A program made the position numbers and the translations under genes. 32,142 bases of DNA, taken from an uncultured Lachnospiraceae bacterium. Its GTDB lineage: Bacteria; Bacillota; Clostridia; Lachnospirales; Lachnospiraceae. How positions within the stretch are numbered: the first letter of the stretch is position 1; the number at the start of each line of letters is the position of its first letter. The notes below the pieces were generated by a model. The model did not search any database and was not told where the DNA came from. It worked only from the letters and a program-made list of their open reading frames with translations. Below, piece by piece: positions 23,671 to 30,357 of the stretch. Location: the NCBI GenBank assembly GCA_934294885.1, contig CAKRAK010000027.1, positions 1 through 32,142 of the forward strand, read 5' to 3'.

Positions 23671-24812
23671 GAACAATGTCACTTCAGTGGAGACTTACGA
23701 TTATAACTACATTAGTGATTGCTGTTATTTGTGGATGTCTTACGATATATATTTATAAGAATGGAATTTATTATATGGATTCTCTTCAGAATGTCGTGGA
23801 TGCACAGAGCGGGCAGGAGAATGAGGAAGGCTCAGATGAAATCTATATTAGTATTCCGGATGATAAGTGGGATGAATTTGCAAATGATTTTTCAATTCAG
23901 GTATACAATAATAAGGCTGACTATAGGAAAAATAGTTTGATTTTCTCTACGGTATTGGCACTGCTTGGAGGTGTTGTAACATATTTTATAAGTGGACAGG
24001 CACTTAAGCCGCTTAGAAGATTCTCTGATATTATTGAGGAAGTGCAGGTGCAAAACCTATCCGATTCAAGGATAGAGGAAAGCAGGGTCAGGGAACTGAA
24101 TCAACTTAGTGTTTCCTATAATAAGATGTTAGAACGTCTTTCAGAAGCATTTGAGACGCAGAGACAATTTACTGCGAATGCAGCACATGAACTTCGCACA
24201 CCATTAGCATTAATGCAGGTACAATTGGATCTGTATCATTCTACCGGACACCCGGGCAATGATGAATGTGCAGAGCAAACGATAACAATGGTGACAGAAC
24301 AGAATGAGCGGCTCAGTAAAATGGTGAAGACGCTTCTTGATATGAGTGAGCTTCAGACCATCGTACGTGATGAAACAATTATGATCAATGCACTTGTGGA
24401 AGAAGTTCTGGCTGATTTGGAACCGCTTGCACTGGAAAAGAATATAAAACTGATTGGAAAATGCAAGGATATAACTATGGTAGGAAGTGATATCCTTATC
24501 TACAGACTGGTATATAATCTTGTTGAGAATGCCATAAAATATAACCATTCCGATGGACAAGTCATCGTGACGGCAGAACGAAAAGAAAAGCACGTGCATC
24601 TTTTAGTAGAGGATACGGGAAATGGCATCCCGAAAGAGCTTAGGGAACGGGTGTTTGAACCATTCTTTCGTGTAGATAAATCCAGAAGCCGGGAACTGGG
24701 TGGTGTCGGTCTTGGACTTGCCCTGGTTCATGAAATTGTGAGAACACATGATGGCACCATTACAGTTAGGGACAATCCGTCAGGGGGAACAATTTTTGAA
24801 GTGGTCTTTTGA
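23667..24812 (+). CDS. Sensor histidine kinase, partner of the OmpR regulator
   Basis: 381 aa. A first membrane helix (about 9-30), a small extracytoplasmic sensor of ~60 residues (31-90), and a second helix (91-110) are followed by a HAMP-like linker. The phospho-acceptor H174 lies in NAAHELRTPLALM. The ATPase domain carries NLVENAIKYN (N box), EDTGNGIP (G1) and GGVGLGLALV (G2). The small sensor domain has no recognisable ligand motif; the signal may be envelope redox or cell-wall stress, given the divergent redox operon (inference). Confidence 0.92.
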   Translation: MRTMSLQWRLTIITTLVIAVICGCLTIYIYKNGIYYMDSLQNVVDAQSGQENEEGSDEIYISIPDDKWDEFANDFSIQVYNNKADYRKNSLIFSTVLALLGGVVTYFISGQALKPLRRFSDIIEEVQVQNLSDSRIEESRVRELNQLSVSYNKMLERLSEAFETQRQFTANAAHELRTPLALMQVQLDLYHSTGHPGNDECAEQTITMVTEQNERLSKMVKTLLDMSELQTIVRDETIMINALVEEVLADLEPLALEKNIKLIGKCKDITMVGSDILIYRLVYNLVENAIKYNHSDGQVIVTAERKEKHVHLLVEDTGNGIPKELRERVFEPFFRVDKSRSRELGGVGLGLALVHEIVRTHDGTITVRDNPSGGTIFEVVF

Positions 24813-24866
24813 TTTCCCGGATAGATAGACCTTGTGATTCATCCACCCCATTTTGAAAAAATAGTT

Positions 24867-24887
24867 GCTTACAATAATGTAGATAAA
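24867..24887 (+). promoter_or_regulatory. Possible operator half-site, GCTTACAATAATGTAGATAAA-type
   Basis: The stretch contains TACA-ATAA-TGTA and matches 20 of 21 positions of the left arm of the long dyad at 29082-29102. Here only one arm is present. It could be the same regulator's site in front of the Mn2+ exporter gene, or a shared remnant. Confidence 0.35.
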
Positions 24888-25002
24888 TGATACGATATGT
24901 GTATGGATATTTGCCGGAACCAGAAGAAAGATTGGAAGAATGGAAGGACTGATCATGGTCGTCCTTTACGCAATATATGCAGTTTATATTATAAAAAGAT
25001 AA
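24886..25002 (+). pseudogene. C-terminal remnant of a CaCA-type cation antiporter
   Basis: A frame ending at TAA 25000-25002 reads FAGTRRKIGRMEGLIMVVLY, then AIYAVYIIKR. This matches the usual ending of YrbG-like Ca2+/Na+ antiporters (basic K-I-x-R-x-EG followed by one last membrane helix). The rest of the gene is missing. A 20-residue piece from ATG 24938 could still be translated as a membrane microprotein. It directly precedes a GDT1-type Mn2+/Ca2+ transporter, which suggests one metal exporter replaced another at this locus. Confidence 0.5.
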
Positions 25003-25018
25003 ATGAGGTATTGGATAA

Positions 25019-25714
25019 ATGATATTATTTTTAAAAGTTTTTTTCACGGAATTCATAGCAGAAATGGGAGATAAGACACAGCTTATGCTGATTGCCCTTA
25101 CATCAAAGCACAAATTAAGAGATATTATATTGGGAACGGCTGCCGCAATCCTTGTATTAAATGGACTGGCTGTTCTTGCAGGTGGATTGGTAAGTGAGTT
25201 TATTCCGGATTGGTTGATCAAGACAATCGCAGCACTTGCATTTCTTTACTTTGCAGCATCCACAATTGCCAGTGATGATGACGATGAAGAGGAAGAGGGA
25301 GGCAAAACAAAGATTACATTTGCACCACTTGCTGTTTTCTGTACATTTTTTGTTGCAGAGCTTGGAGATAAGACACAGCTTACAGCCATAACCTTCGGTG
25401 CCAATGAAGGTATGGGTGCGGCACTGATTGTATGGCTTGGCTGCTCTCTTGGACTTTTTACGGCAGATATTCTTGGAATGTTAGTCGGTTATCTGTTAAA
25501 GAGTAAGACCCCGGATGGATTATTGAATACTCTGGCATTTGCCATATTCTCCATCTTTGGTGTCTATACATTTTATCAGGGACTTACATTGATTGGAGAA
25601 AGCGTTCGTCCGATTCCGGTATTGCCGATACTGATAGCTATAACAGTTGTTTTTGTAGTTTTATGCATTTTTCTTTTTATGAGAAGAATCAATAAGAAAA
25701 AAGAAGTAGCTTAA
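25019..25714 (+). CDS. TMEM165/GDT1 family Mn2+ (Ca2+) transporter
   Basis: 231 aa with six to seven helices in two repeats, each with the signature E-x-G-D-K-T: FIAEMGDKTQLM (about residues 12-23) and FVAELGDKTQLTAI (about 116-129). The repeats are separated by an acidic loop (DDDDEEEEGG, residues ~84-93). Members (MneA/GDT1) export Mn2+ or exchange Ca2+/Mn2+ for H+. GAGG at about 25004-25007 is the ribosome binding site. A second metal exporter in the same window, beside the riboswitch-linked antiporter, points to managed Mn2+ efflux. Confidence 0.9.
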   Translation: MILFLKVFFTEFIAEMGDKTQLMLIALTSKHKLRDIILGTAAAILVLNGLAVLAGGLVSEFIPDWLIKTIAALAFLYFAASTIASDDDDEEEEGGKTKITFAPLAVFCTFFVAELGDKTQLTAITFGANEGMGAALIVWLGCSLGLFTADILGMLVGYLLKSKTPDGLLNTLAFAIFSIFGVYTFYQGLTLIGESVRPIPVLPILIAITVVFVVLCIFLFMRRINKKKEVA

Positions 25715-25723
25715 AGCTTCAAA

Positions 25724-25931
25724 ATCTCTTCCTGATGACAGGATACGAAGCATAAGGTGTTTGCTTCCGTTGCACTGGCAACGTAAAAACTTTGCATTTA
25801 CTCTTAAGCATAGAGGATAATCAAGCCGGGCGGGTGAGAAGCCTGTGATTTGGTGGCAAAGCACCATAACGAAACCAGTTTTGGAGTTTTGATTGATTGA
25901 GAAACCTTTGATAAAAAGGTTTCTCTTTTTC
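25724..25931 (+). ncRNA. Orphan structured RNA candidate ending in a terminator
   Basis: No reading frame lies here or within the next ~2 kb on this strand. Hairpins are frequent: CCTG-ATGA-CAGG near 25733, GAAGCA/TGCTTC (25747-25752/25762-25767), CGTTGC-ACTG-GCAACG (25768-25783), TGGTG/CACCA (25851-25855/25862-25866), then the terminator. A GC-rich stretch, AGCCGGGCGGGTGAGAAGCC, stands out from AT-rich surroundings as conserved RNA cores often do. I considered raiA-motif, c-di-GMP, ZTP and yybP-ykoY families but could not establish a match. It may be a free-standing small RNA. Confidence 0.5.
25899..25931 (+). terminator. Intrinsic terminator of the orphan RNA
   Basis: GAGAAACCTTT (25899-25909) pairs with AAAGGTTTCTC (25915-25925), followed by TTTTT. 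It also ends read-through from the GDT1 gene. Confidence 0.88.
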
Positions 25932-26187
25932 GTTAAGAAGAATTATGAAGTATAAATTACAGAATACAAGAATACTGACTCCTACAGAATTGCTAACAAT
26001 ATGAAATAAAGAAAGAGCTTTTTCAAACCGAAAAAGAATTTTTCTCGGATGAATTGAAAAATTAATCACGATATAACTTATCAGCTATAAATATATTCGC
26101 TATATTTTCATAATATTTTCTAAAACCAATCCTATAGCATAAATTAAAAATGCGGTCATAAATCTTTCTGATTTCTTACTCTTTGTA
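25932..26187. other. AT-rich gap, nothing clear
   Basis: I see no gene, known RNA or repeat in this stretch. It separates the orphan RNA terminator from a short minus-strand frame and repeat copy 3. Confidence 0.4.
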
Positions 26188-26316
26188 TTATTTGAATTGA
26201 ATCTCGATAATCTGACACATAAGGGATTTGTCCAGATGTTTGAACATAGTATTAAGGATAAATCCATATCGCTTATCCAATGGACGGTAGCCTGTGAGAT
26301 ATCCCTTGCGAATCAT
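26188..26316 (-). CDS. Small ORF starting inside the left arm of repeat copy 3
   Basis: 42 residues: MIRKGYLTGYRPLDKRYGFI, then LNTMFKHLDKSLMC and a short tail. Its ATG lies in the outer arm of the repeat (26306-26319), and no strong ribosome binding site precedes it. The composition is protein-like, so it may be a gene fragment cut by the element. I do not recognise it. Confidence 0.25.
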   Translation of the reverse strand: MIRKGYLTGYRPLDKRYGFILNTMFKHLDKSLMCQIIEIQFK

Positions 26317-26508
26317 TTTACAACTACCATCAATTTGTGCAAAATTTAATATTATATATAAGCAGGCTCTTGTAGCACACCGGTACTTAATGAGGGAAAG
26401 CGTTAGCGCATCCCGAATTTAGTACCGCTGTGTGCGGATGAAGCGCAAGCGTGCTTGCGATATATATATTAAATGTGCACAAATGATAGAGGGAAAAATG
26501 ATTCGCAA
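26306..26508 (+). repeat. Structured repeat element, copy 3
   Basis: Outer arms TTGCGAATCATTTT (26306-26319) and 26495-26508 are perfectly complementary over 14 bp. The inner arms begin ATTTGTGCA (about 26333) and end TGCACAAAT (to about 26484). The 97-nt core (26362-26458) differs from copy 1 at three positions, including a paired C-to-T (26391) and G-to-A (26417) change. It ends 7 nt from the stop codon of the minus-strand hydrolase gene, so the + strand RNA would be convergent with that gene. Confidence 0.85.
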
Positions 26509-26515
26509 TTACCGA

Positions 26516-27133
26516 TTAATCATTCTTAGTATGTGGCTTGCTATATCGGAAATCACAGAGCTTGGCTCCTTCTGCAATGGTTCCGGTTCTTACTAATTTC
26601 ATGTTCATAATATCTGCAAGTACATAGTCCATCCGGCAAAGATATGCGGCTAATTCCGGGCAACCTTCATCCTGACAAAGCTTGCAGATACCACATTCGT
26701 GATAATCGTAACCGAGGTCGTATTCGCCATTTCCCGGCAAAATATCAACCACCCAGTCATTTTCATATTTCCGTTTGTGACTGTCTGCGGACCATTGGAG
26801 TCTTGCAGGCATTTTCTTTGGGTCGAAGTAACTGTCTGCATCCCCCATTACCTTATGAAACAGTTTAGAGGCACATAGACCATCCCGGAATATTTCATAA
26901 TTTTCTTCGGCGGATTTCCCTGTGCTGCGGTTAAGCGCTATAAAATAGATTCCCATAATGTAGGAGCTTAACAGTTTGGAATTTCCGATATCTTTTGCCC
27001 GTTCCATGATCAGCTTATGTTCCTTTGCAATCTTTTTAGAAGTAGAGTTAGTAAATCCCCGTCTTTTCAATTCTCCTTTTACTGCACTATGATAAAAATG
27101 ATAGATTAATTTTGAGCCAAATGTCTCTTTCAT
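26516..27133 (-). CDS. L-2-amino-thiazoline-4-carboxylic acid hydrolase family protein
   Basis: 205 aa. The C-terminal half, YDYHECGICKLCQDEG, then CPELAAYLCRMDYVLADIMN and MKLVRTGTIAEGAKLCDFRY, is the conserved heart of this family (PF14196), named after the Pseudomonas enzyme that opens the thiazoline ring on the way to L-cysteine. Most clostridial members have unknown substrates. The conserved Cys/His/Asp residues are present. ATG overlaps the TetR stop codon as ATGA, so the pair forms a coupled operon. Repeat copy 3 follows immediately. Confidence 0.82.
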   Translation of the reverse strand: MKETFGSKLIYHFYHSAVKGELKRRGFTNSTSKKIAKEHKLIMERAKDIGNSKLLSSYIMGIYFIALNRSTGKSAEENYEIFRDGLCASKLFHKVMGDADSYFDPKKMPARLQWSADSHKRKYENDWVVDILPGNGEYDLGYDYHECGICKLCQDEGCPELAAYLCRMDYVLADIMNMKLVRTGTIAEGAKLCDFRYSKPHTKND

Positions 27134-27780
27134 GTGTTGTCACCTCTTGTATGATTTTTAATTCCCAGCTCTGCCTCTAATCCATGAAGCAGAACATTCA
27201 TTGCTTCTGTAAATGCTGTTTTCATTTCCTGTGTGATTCCGTTCTGGCAGGAATCATCGGCAATCATTTCACAAACCATGGAAAATTCCGATGAAGAAAG
27301 CATATATATGGTTTTACCGGATAATTTTTTGGAAGCAATTCCTCTCCGGTATAGCTCCTCGTAATATTTGGTTGCAAATTCTGTACATCGTTTTGTGTAA
27401 ATCGTACGGAAATGATTCATATAGGTTCCGGAATCATTTTTAATCAGCATATGAAAAAGCTTCATATCCTCCTCTAACAGTTCAAGGGTTTGCAGGGAGA
27501 TTCCGGAATACAGAACCTGTATTAATTCTTCGTCCGACATAACGGAGAAGTCAACGTCCATCATGGACGTTGTAATGCTCATCAGCTTCCTGCCACTTGC
27601 CTGAAATAGTTCTCCAAACATTTCCTCTTTGCCGGAGAAATGCTTATAGATGGCTCCGGCAGTAATACCGGCTTTTGCTGCAATCTTTCGCATAGAGGTT
27701 TCCTGATAGCCTACTTCCAAAAAGATATCCATTGCACTTTTTAATATGAGTTCTCTGGTTTCCTTTGTTTTTTCTCGAAT
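27130..27780 (-). CDS. TetR/AcrR family regulator, probable ATT start codon
   Basis: About 216 aa. The helix-turn-helix is canonical: TRELILKSAMDIFLEVGYQE, TSMRKIAAKAGITAGAIYKH, FSGKEEMF. A full helical ligand/dimer domain follows (to residue ~205). A perfect AAGGAGG (27795-27789) stands exactly 8 nt before ATT 27780, where TetR homology begins (I-R-E-K-T-K-E-T-R). No ATG/GTG/TTG is suitably placed; the next in-frame option, GTG 27843, would coincide with the predicted transcription start. It likely represses itself and the coupled hydrolase gene through the palindrome at 27836-27850. Confidence 0.88.
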   Translation of the reverse strand: MREKTKETRELILKSAMDIFLEVGYQETSMRKIAAKAGITAGAIYKHFSGKEEMFGELFQASGRKLMSITTSMMDVDFSVMSDEELIQVLYSGISLQTLELLEEDMKLFHMLIKNDSGTYMNHFRTIYTKRCTEFATKYYEELYRRGIASKKLSGKTIYMLSSSEFSMVCEMIADDSCQNGITQEMKTAFTEAMNVLLHGLEAELGIKNHTRGDNT

Positions 27781-27835
27781 TGTGACCGCCTCCTTTATTG
27801 AAATTTTGTATAAAATGACGTATGTATATCGCTTG

Positions 27836-27879
27836 GTAAACACTGTTTACTTTATAACATGACAACTATATAAAGTCAA
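27836..27879 (-). promoter_or_regulatory. Promoter and operator of the TetR-hydrolase operon
   Basis: On the minus strand TTGACT (27879-27874), 17 bp, TATAAA (27856-27851). The perfect palindrome GTAAACA-C-TGTTTAC (27836-27850) covers the expected start site at about 27844, a typical TetR autorepression site. Confidence 0.75.
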
Positions 27880-27928
27880 GAAGAGGCTTAAAGGGTTAAA
27901 TTATTGCGTTGTTATCTTGGTATTTTGC

Positions 27929-27957
27929 TTGAATAAAGAAGAAAATGTATGTAATAT
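27929..27957 (+). promoter_or_regulatory. Promoter of the epimerase gene
   Basis: TTGAAT (27929-27934), 17 bp, TAATAT (27952-27957). The leader contains two GATAACTC copies flanking a CCAGT/ACTGG hairpin (about 27983-28016). Confidence 0.5.
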
Positions 27958-28043
27958 ATAGTTGGAATAGCCGTTGATTATCTGATAACTCCAGTTTTTT
28001 GAGACTGGATAACTCAGAATCTTTCTATGAAAAGGAGAACTTT

Positions 28044-28952
28044 ATGAAGAGGATATTAGTGACAGGCGGAACAACTTTTGTAAGTAAATATGTGGCACAA
28101 TATTTTGTAAATGCAGGTTATGAAGTATTTGTACTTAACAGAAATTCTAAGCCACAAGTTCCGGGCGTAAAACTCATTGAAGGTGATAGGCATAATTTAG
28201 GCGGTGTATTAAAGGATACATTCTTTGATGTTGTCGCTGATATAACGGCTTATAATGAGAATGATATAATTGATTTTGTTAAAGAATTGGGTTCTTTTGA
28301 TCAGTATGTCATGATTAGTTCAAGTGCTGTGTATCCGGAGTATGGTGTTCAGCCATTTCTGGAAGAATCAGAGAAATCCGAAAATAAATTTTGGGGTGCA
28401 TACGGAACCGATAAAATAGCGGCTGAAAAGGCATTACTTGAGAGAGTGAAAGATGCATATATATTAAGACCGCCTTATTTATATGGACCAATGAATAATG
28501 TATATAGAGAGGCTTTTGTATTTGATTGTGCCTTAGCAGACAGAAAGTTCTACTTACCAAAAGATGGCAGTATGAAGTTACAATTCTTCCATGTAAAAGA
28601 TTTATGCAGGTTGATGGAGGTAATCATGAAAGAAAAGCCGGAAGAGCATATTTTAAATGTTGGAAATGTTGAATCGGTATCGATTAAGGATTGGGTGACA
28701 AAATGCTATGAAAGCTTAGGAAAGAAACCGAAATTTGTGAATGTCTATGAGGATATTGATCAGAGAAATTATTTTAGCTTTTATAACTATGAGTATTATT
28801 TAGATGTATCCCGTCAAAGCAAAATATATCCTGAAAACATGTCATTAGAGGAGGGATTGAAAGATACTGTTAAATGGTATTTGGAACATAGTACAGAGGT
28901 TAATAAGAAACCTTATTTTGAATATATAGATGAAAATTTAGTGGATGGTTAA
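28044..28952 (+). CDS. NAD-dependent epimerase/dehydratase family protein
   Basis: 302 aa, an extended SDR. The Rossmann motif ILVTGGTTFVSKYVAQYF is at the N-terminus; the last position of the GxxGxxG motif is S rather than G. ADITAYNENDI and MISSSAVYP form the cofactor wall, and YGTDK supplies the YxxxK catalytic pair. RPPYLYGPMN and QFFHVKDLCR are substrate-domain motifs. Substrate is probably a nucleotide sugar; it cannot be fixed. ATG 28044 follows AAAGGAGA by 6 nt. A longer frame begins at 27999 but overlaps the leader hairpin. Confidence 0.85.
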   Translation: MKRILVTGGTTFVSKYVAQYFVNAGYEVFVLNRNSKPQVPGVKLIEGDRHNLGGVLKDTFFDVVADITAYNENDIIDFVKELGSFDQYVMISSSAVYPEYGVQPFLEESEKSENKFWGAYGTDKIAAEKALLERVKDAYILRPPYLYGPMNNVYREAFVFDCALADRKFYLPKDGSMKLQFFHVKDLCRLMEVIMKEKPEEHILNVGNVESVSIKDWVTKCYESLGKKPKFVNVYEDIDQRNYFSFYNYEYYLDVSRQSKIYPENMSLEEGLKDTVKWYLEHSTEVNKKPYFEYIDENLVDG

Positions 28953-29084
28953 GTTGAATAAAATTTTCGAATACTATAGAAGTAGTTGTAAAAGTTGTCA
29001 TTTCTTTGAAGAAATGCATAATATTACTGAATGAAGCTTTAAAGAAACACTCATTTTGATTGAATTTTTGAAAATATGGAAGCT

Positions 29085-29126
29085 TACAATAGTGTAGATA
29101 AAATGTGTAATATCTACACTATTGTA
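29085..29126. promoter_or_regulatory. 16-bp perfect dyad before the AbiEi fragment
   Basis: TACAATAGTGTAGATA (29085-29100) is repeated as a perfect inverted copy at 29111-29126 with a 10-nt spacer. Each arm contains TACA-N4-TGTA, itself a small palindrome. It could be an operator, or an RNA hairpin in the leader of the short gene that follows. Confidence 0.6.
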
Positions 29127-29144
29127 TTAAATGGCAGTGAAATA

Positions 29145-29297
29145 ATGAATAAATATGAATATATGACGGAATTATTACAGGAAAATAATGTATATTTATT
29201 TACAGCACAAGTCGAAAATGCTGGTATATCAAGAACATATCTGGCAAAATATGAAAATAGTGGTGAAAGCCACTATTTTTTTTACCTAAAGCCGTAA
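29145..29297 (+). CDS. Truncated AbiEi-like antitoxin N-terminal domain
   Basis: 50 aa. MNKYEYMTELLQENNVYLFT, AQVENAGISRTYLAKYE resembles the N-terminal winged-helix of AbiEi-type (type IV) antitoxins, in which an Lxxxxgyl-Ta-ea-GIS-tyL pattern recurs. The full antitoxin is ~200 aa, with a C-terminal domain and an AbiEii toxin partner; both are missing. The frame ends in a terminator hairpin. It is either a decayed antitoxin or a leader ORF using the domain's DNA-binding part. The ribosome binding site is weak. Confidence 0.45.
   Translation: MNKYEYMTELLQENNVYLFTAQVENAGISRTYLAKYENSGESHYFFYLKP
29254..29284 (+). terminator. Intrinsic terminator inside the AbiEi-like frame
   Basis: AAAATAGTGG (29254-29263) pairs with CCACTATTTT (29270-29279) around TGAAAG, with eight T from about 29276. 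The AATAGTG arm is also complementary to CACTATT of the upstream dyad (about 29117-29123). Confidence 0.75.
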
Positions 29298-29332
29298 AAG
29301 TTTCACTTTACGTTCACTTTACGAAAACAATG

Positions 29333-29380
29333 TTGAGGATATATACATATTATGATATAATTTGCATATAATATGTATAT
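29333..29380 (+). promoter_or_regulatory. Promoter and operator of the Phd/ParE toxin-antitoxin genes
   Basis: TTGAGG (29333-29338), 17 bp, TATAAT (29356-29361). A perfect 13-bp inverted repeat, ATATACATATTAT (29341-29353)/29368-29380, brackets the -10 element, as expected for autoregulation by a Phd-type antitoxin. GGAGG follows at once. Confidence 0.75.
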
Positions 29381-29393
29381 GGAGGTGACGAAT

Positions 29394-29672
29394 ATGTTAA
29401 CATTGCAGGAATCAATAAGACCATCTGCTGATTTGAGAAATCACTATGCCGAGATATCAAAACAGTGTAAGGAAAATAAAGAAGCAGTTATTATTACAGT
29501 AAATGGTAGAGGTGATACTGTTGCAATTTCATACGAAGAATATAAAAATATGAAAGCAAGAATAGAACTATTAGAAGCATTAGCTGAAGCCGAGGATGAT
29601 GTAAAAAATGGTAGAGTTGCTCCTATAACTGAGACATTTGATGATTTGAGAAAAATGCTTCAGGAGGAGTGA
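29394..29672 (+). CDS. Phd/YefM-family antitoxin
   Basis: 92 aa. MLTLQESIRPSADLRNHYAE matches the N-terminal Phd/YefM DNA-binding fold, followed by KENKEAVIITVNGRGDTVAI and SYEEYKNMKARIELLEALAE. The C-terminal acidic tail (AEDDVKNGRVAPITETFDDL) is the flexible segment that wraps the toxin. GGAGG 8 nt upstream fixes ATG 29394. The toxin gene starts 2 nt after the stop. Proteolytic loss of the antitoxin would free the toxin and derepress the dyad promoter. Confidence 0.9.
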   Translation: MLTLQESIRPSADLRNHYAEISKQCKENKEAVIITVNGRGDTVAISYEEYKNMKARIELLEALAEAEDDVKNGRVAPITETFDDLRKMLQEE

Positions 29673-29674
29673 TT

Positions 29675-29992
29675 ATGAAATATGAGGTGATAAGAACCGA
29701 CATGGCTGATGCAGGCATCAGAAAAATAATAATGTATGTTGCTCAAAATTTTGGAAATACAGTTGCACTTGGAATACTTGATGAGATGGAAAAGCGAATT
29801 CTTGAATTGGGAGATGATCCATACATTGGTACAGAACCAAGATACCTTGTTCTTAAGAGACAGGGATATAAAGTATTGGTTTTGGAAAAAGATTTGGTTT
29901 TTTACAAAATTGATGAGGAACACAAAAAAGTGGTTGTATATGCGGTTGTTGACCAACGCCAGGATTATTTAAACGTTTTGCGTGGCCTATAG
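29675..29992 (+). CDS. RelE/ParE-superfamily toxin
   Basis: 105 aa. The fold pattern is that of RelE/ParE: IRKIIMYVAQNFGNTVALGI, ILDEMEKRILELGDDPYIG, RYLVLKRQGYKVLVLEKDLV, FYKIDEEHKKVVVYAVVDQR, QDYLNVL. The VVVYAVVDQRQDY ending is common to ParE-like toxins. Whether it attacks gyrase or ribosome-bound mRNA cannot be told. ATG 29675 with AGGAGGA 7 nt upstream is preferred over GTG 29669, which overlaps the antitoxin stop. Confidence 0.88.
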   Translation: MKYEVIRTDMADAGIRKIIMYVAQNFGNTVALGILDEMEKRILELGDDPYIGTEPRYLVLKRQGYKVLVLEKDLVFYKIDEEHKKVVVYAVVDQRQDYLNVLRGL

Positions 29993-30119
29993 AAAAGTAT
30001 GTAATGTTCACAGAGAGAATAAAAGGGATTTATTTTAGTTTCGGTTACCAGACGGATACTATCGGAGGGAATCTGTTTCTTCCAGCTTTTCATAAGCTGA
30101 CATTTGTAAATGTTAATAA

Positions 30120-30314
30120 GCCCTTTTTCAAAAAATTGTTGCATTTTGCAACCCTGATTATCAGGCAATGGAACTCATACATGCAAAATTAATCCGGACA
30201 ACCACATGTGCAAATGACTGTAAATGTGATTATACAATCTGCGGTGATGAGGACAAATATTGCAGTGAACATCCGGAATATAAGGATGAACAAGGGTATC
30301 GACGGAATAAATAA
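30120..30314 (+). pseudogene. C-terminal remnant of a second ATC-hydrolase-family protein
   Basis: An open frame after tandem stops reads LFQKIVAFCNPDYQAMELIH, AKLIRTTTCANDCKCDYTIC, GDEDKYCSEHPEYKDEQGY. The LIRTTT-ANxxxxCDY pattern corresponds to the LVRTGT-AxGxxxCDF ending of the protein at 26516-27133, with a different tail. About 65 residues remain of ~200. An ATG at 30168 could start a 48-residue peptide, but the ribosome binding site is poor. The assignment rests on this short motif. Confidence 0.5.
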
Positions 30315-30357
30315 AGGCTTTGGAATATGGAATCGTCCAGGAGAGGAAGAATAGAAA

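Noticed and set aside
25724..25931. Reading the orphan RNA candidate as a c-di-GMP, ZTP, cobalamin or yybP-ykoY riboswitch
   Set aside because: I could not line up the defining conserved segments of any of these families, and no gene follows it on the same strand.
29076..29144. In-frame upstream extension of the AbiEi-like ORF from ATG 29076
   Set aside because: It runs through the perfect dyad at 29085-29126, and the encoded residues do not resemble the antitoxin domain.
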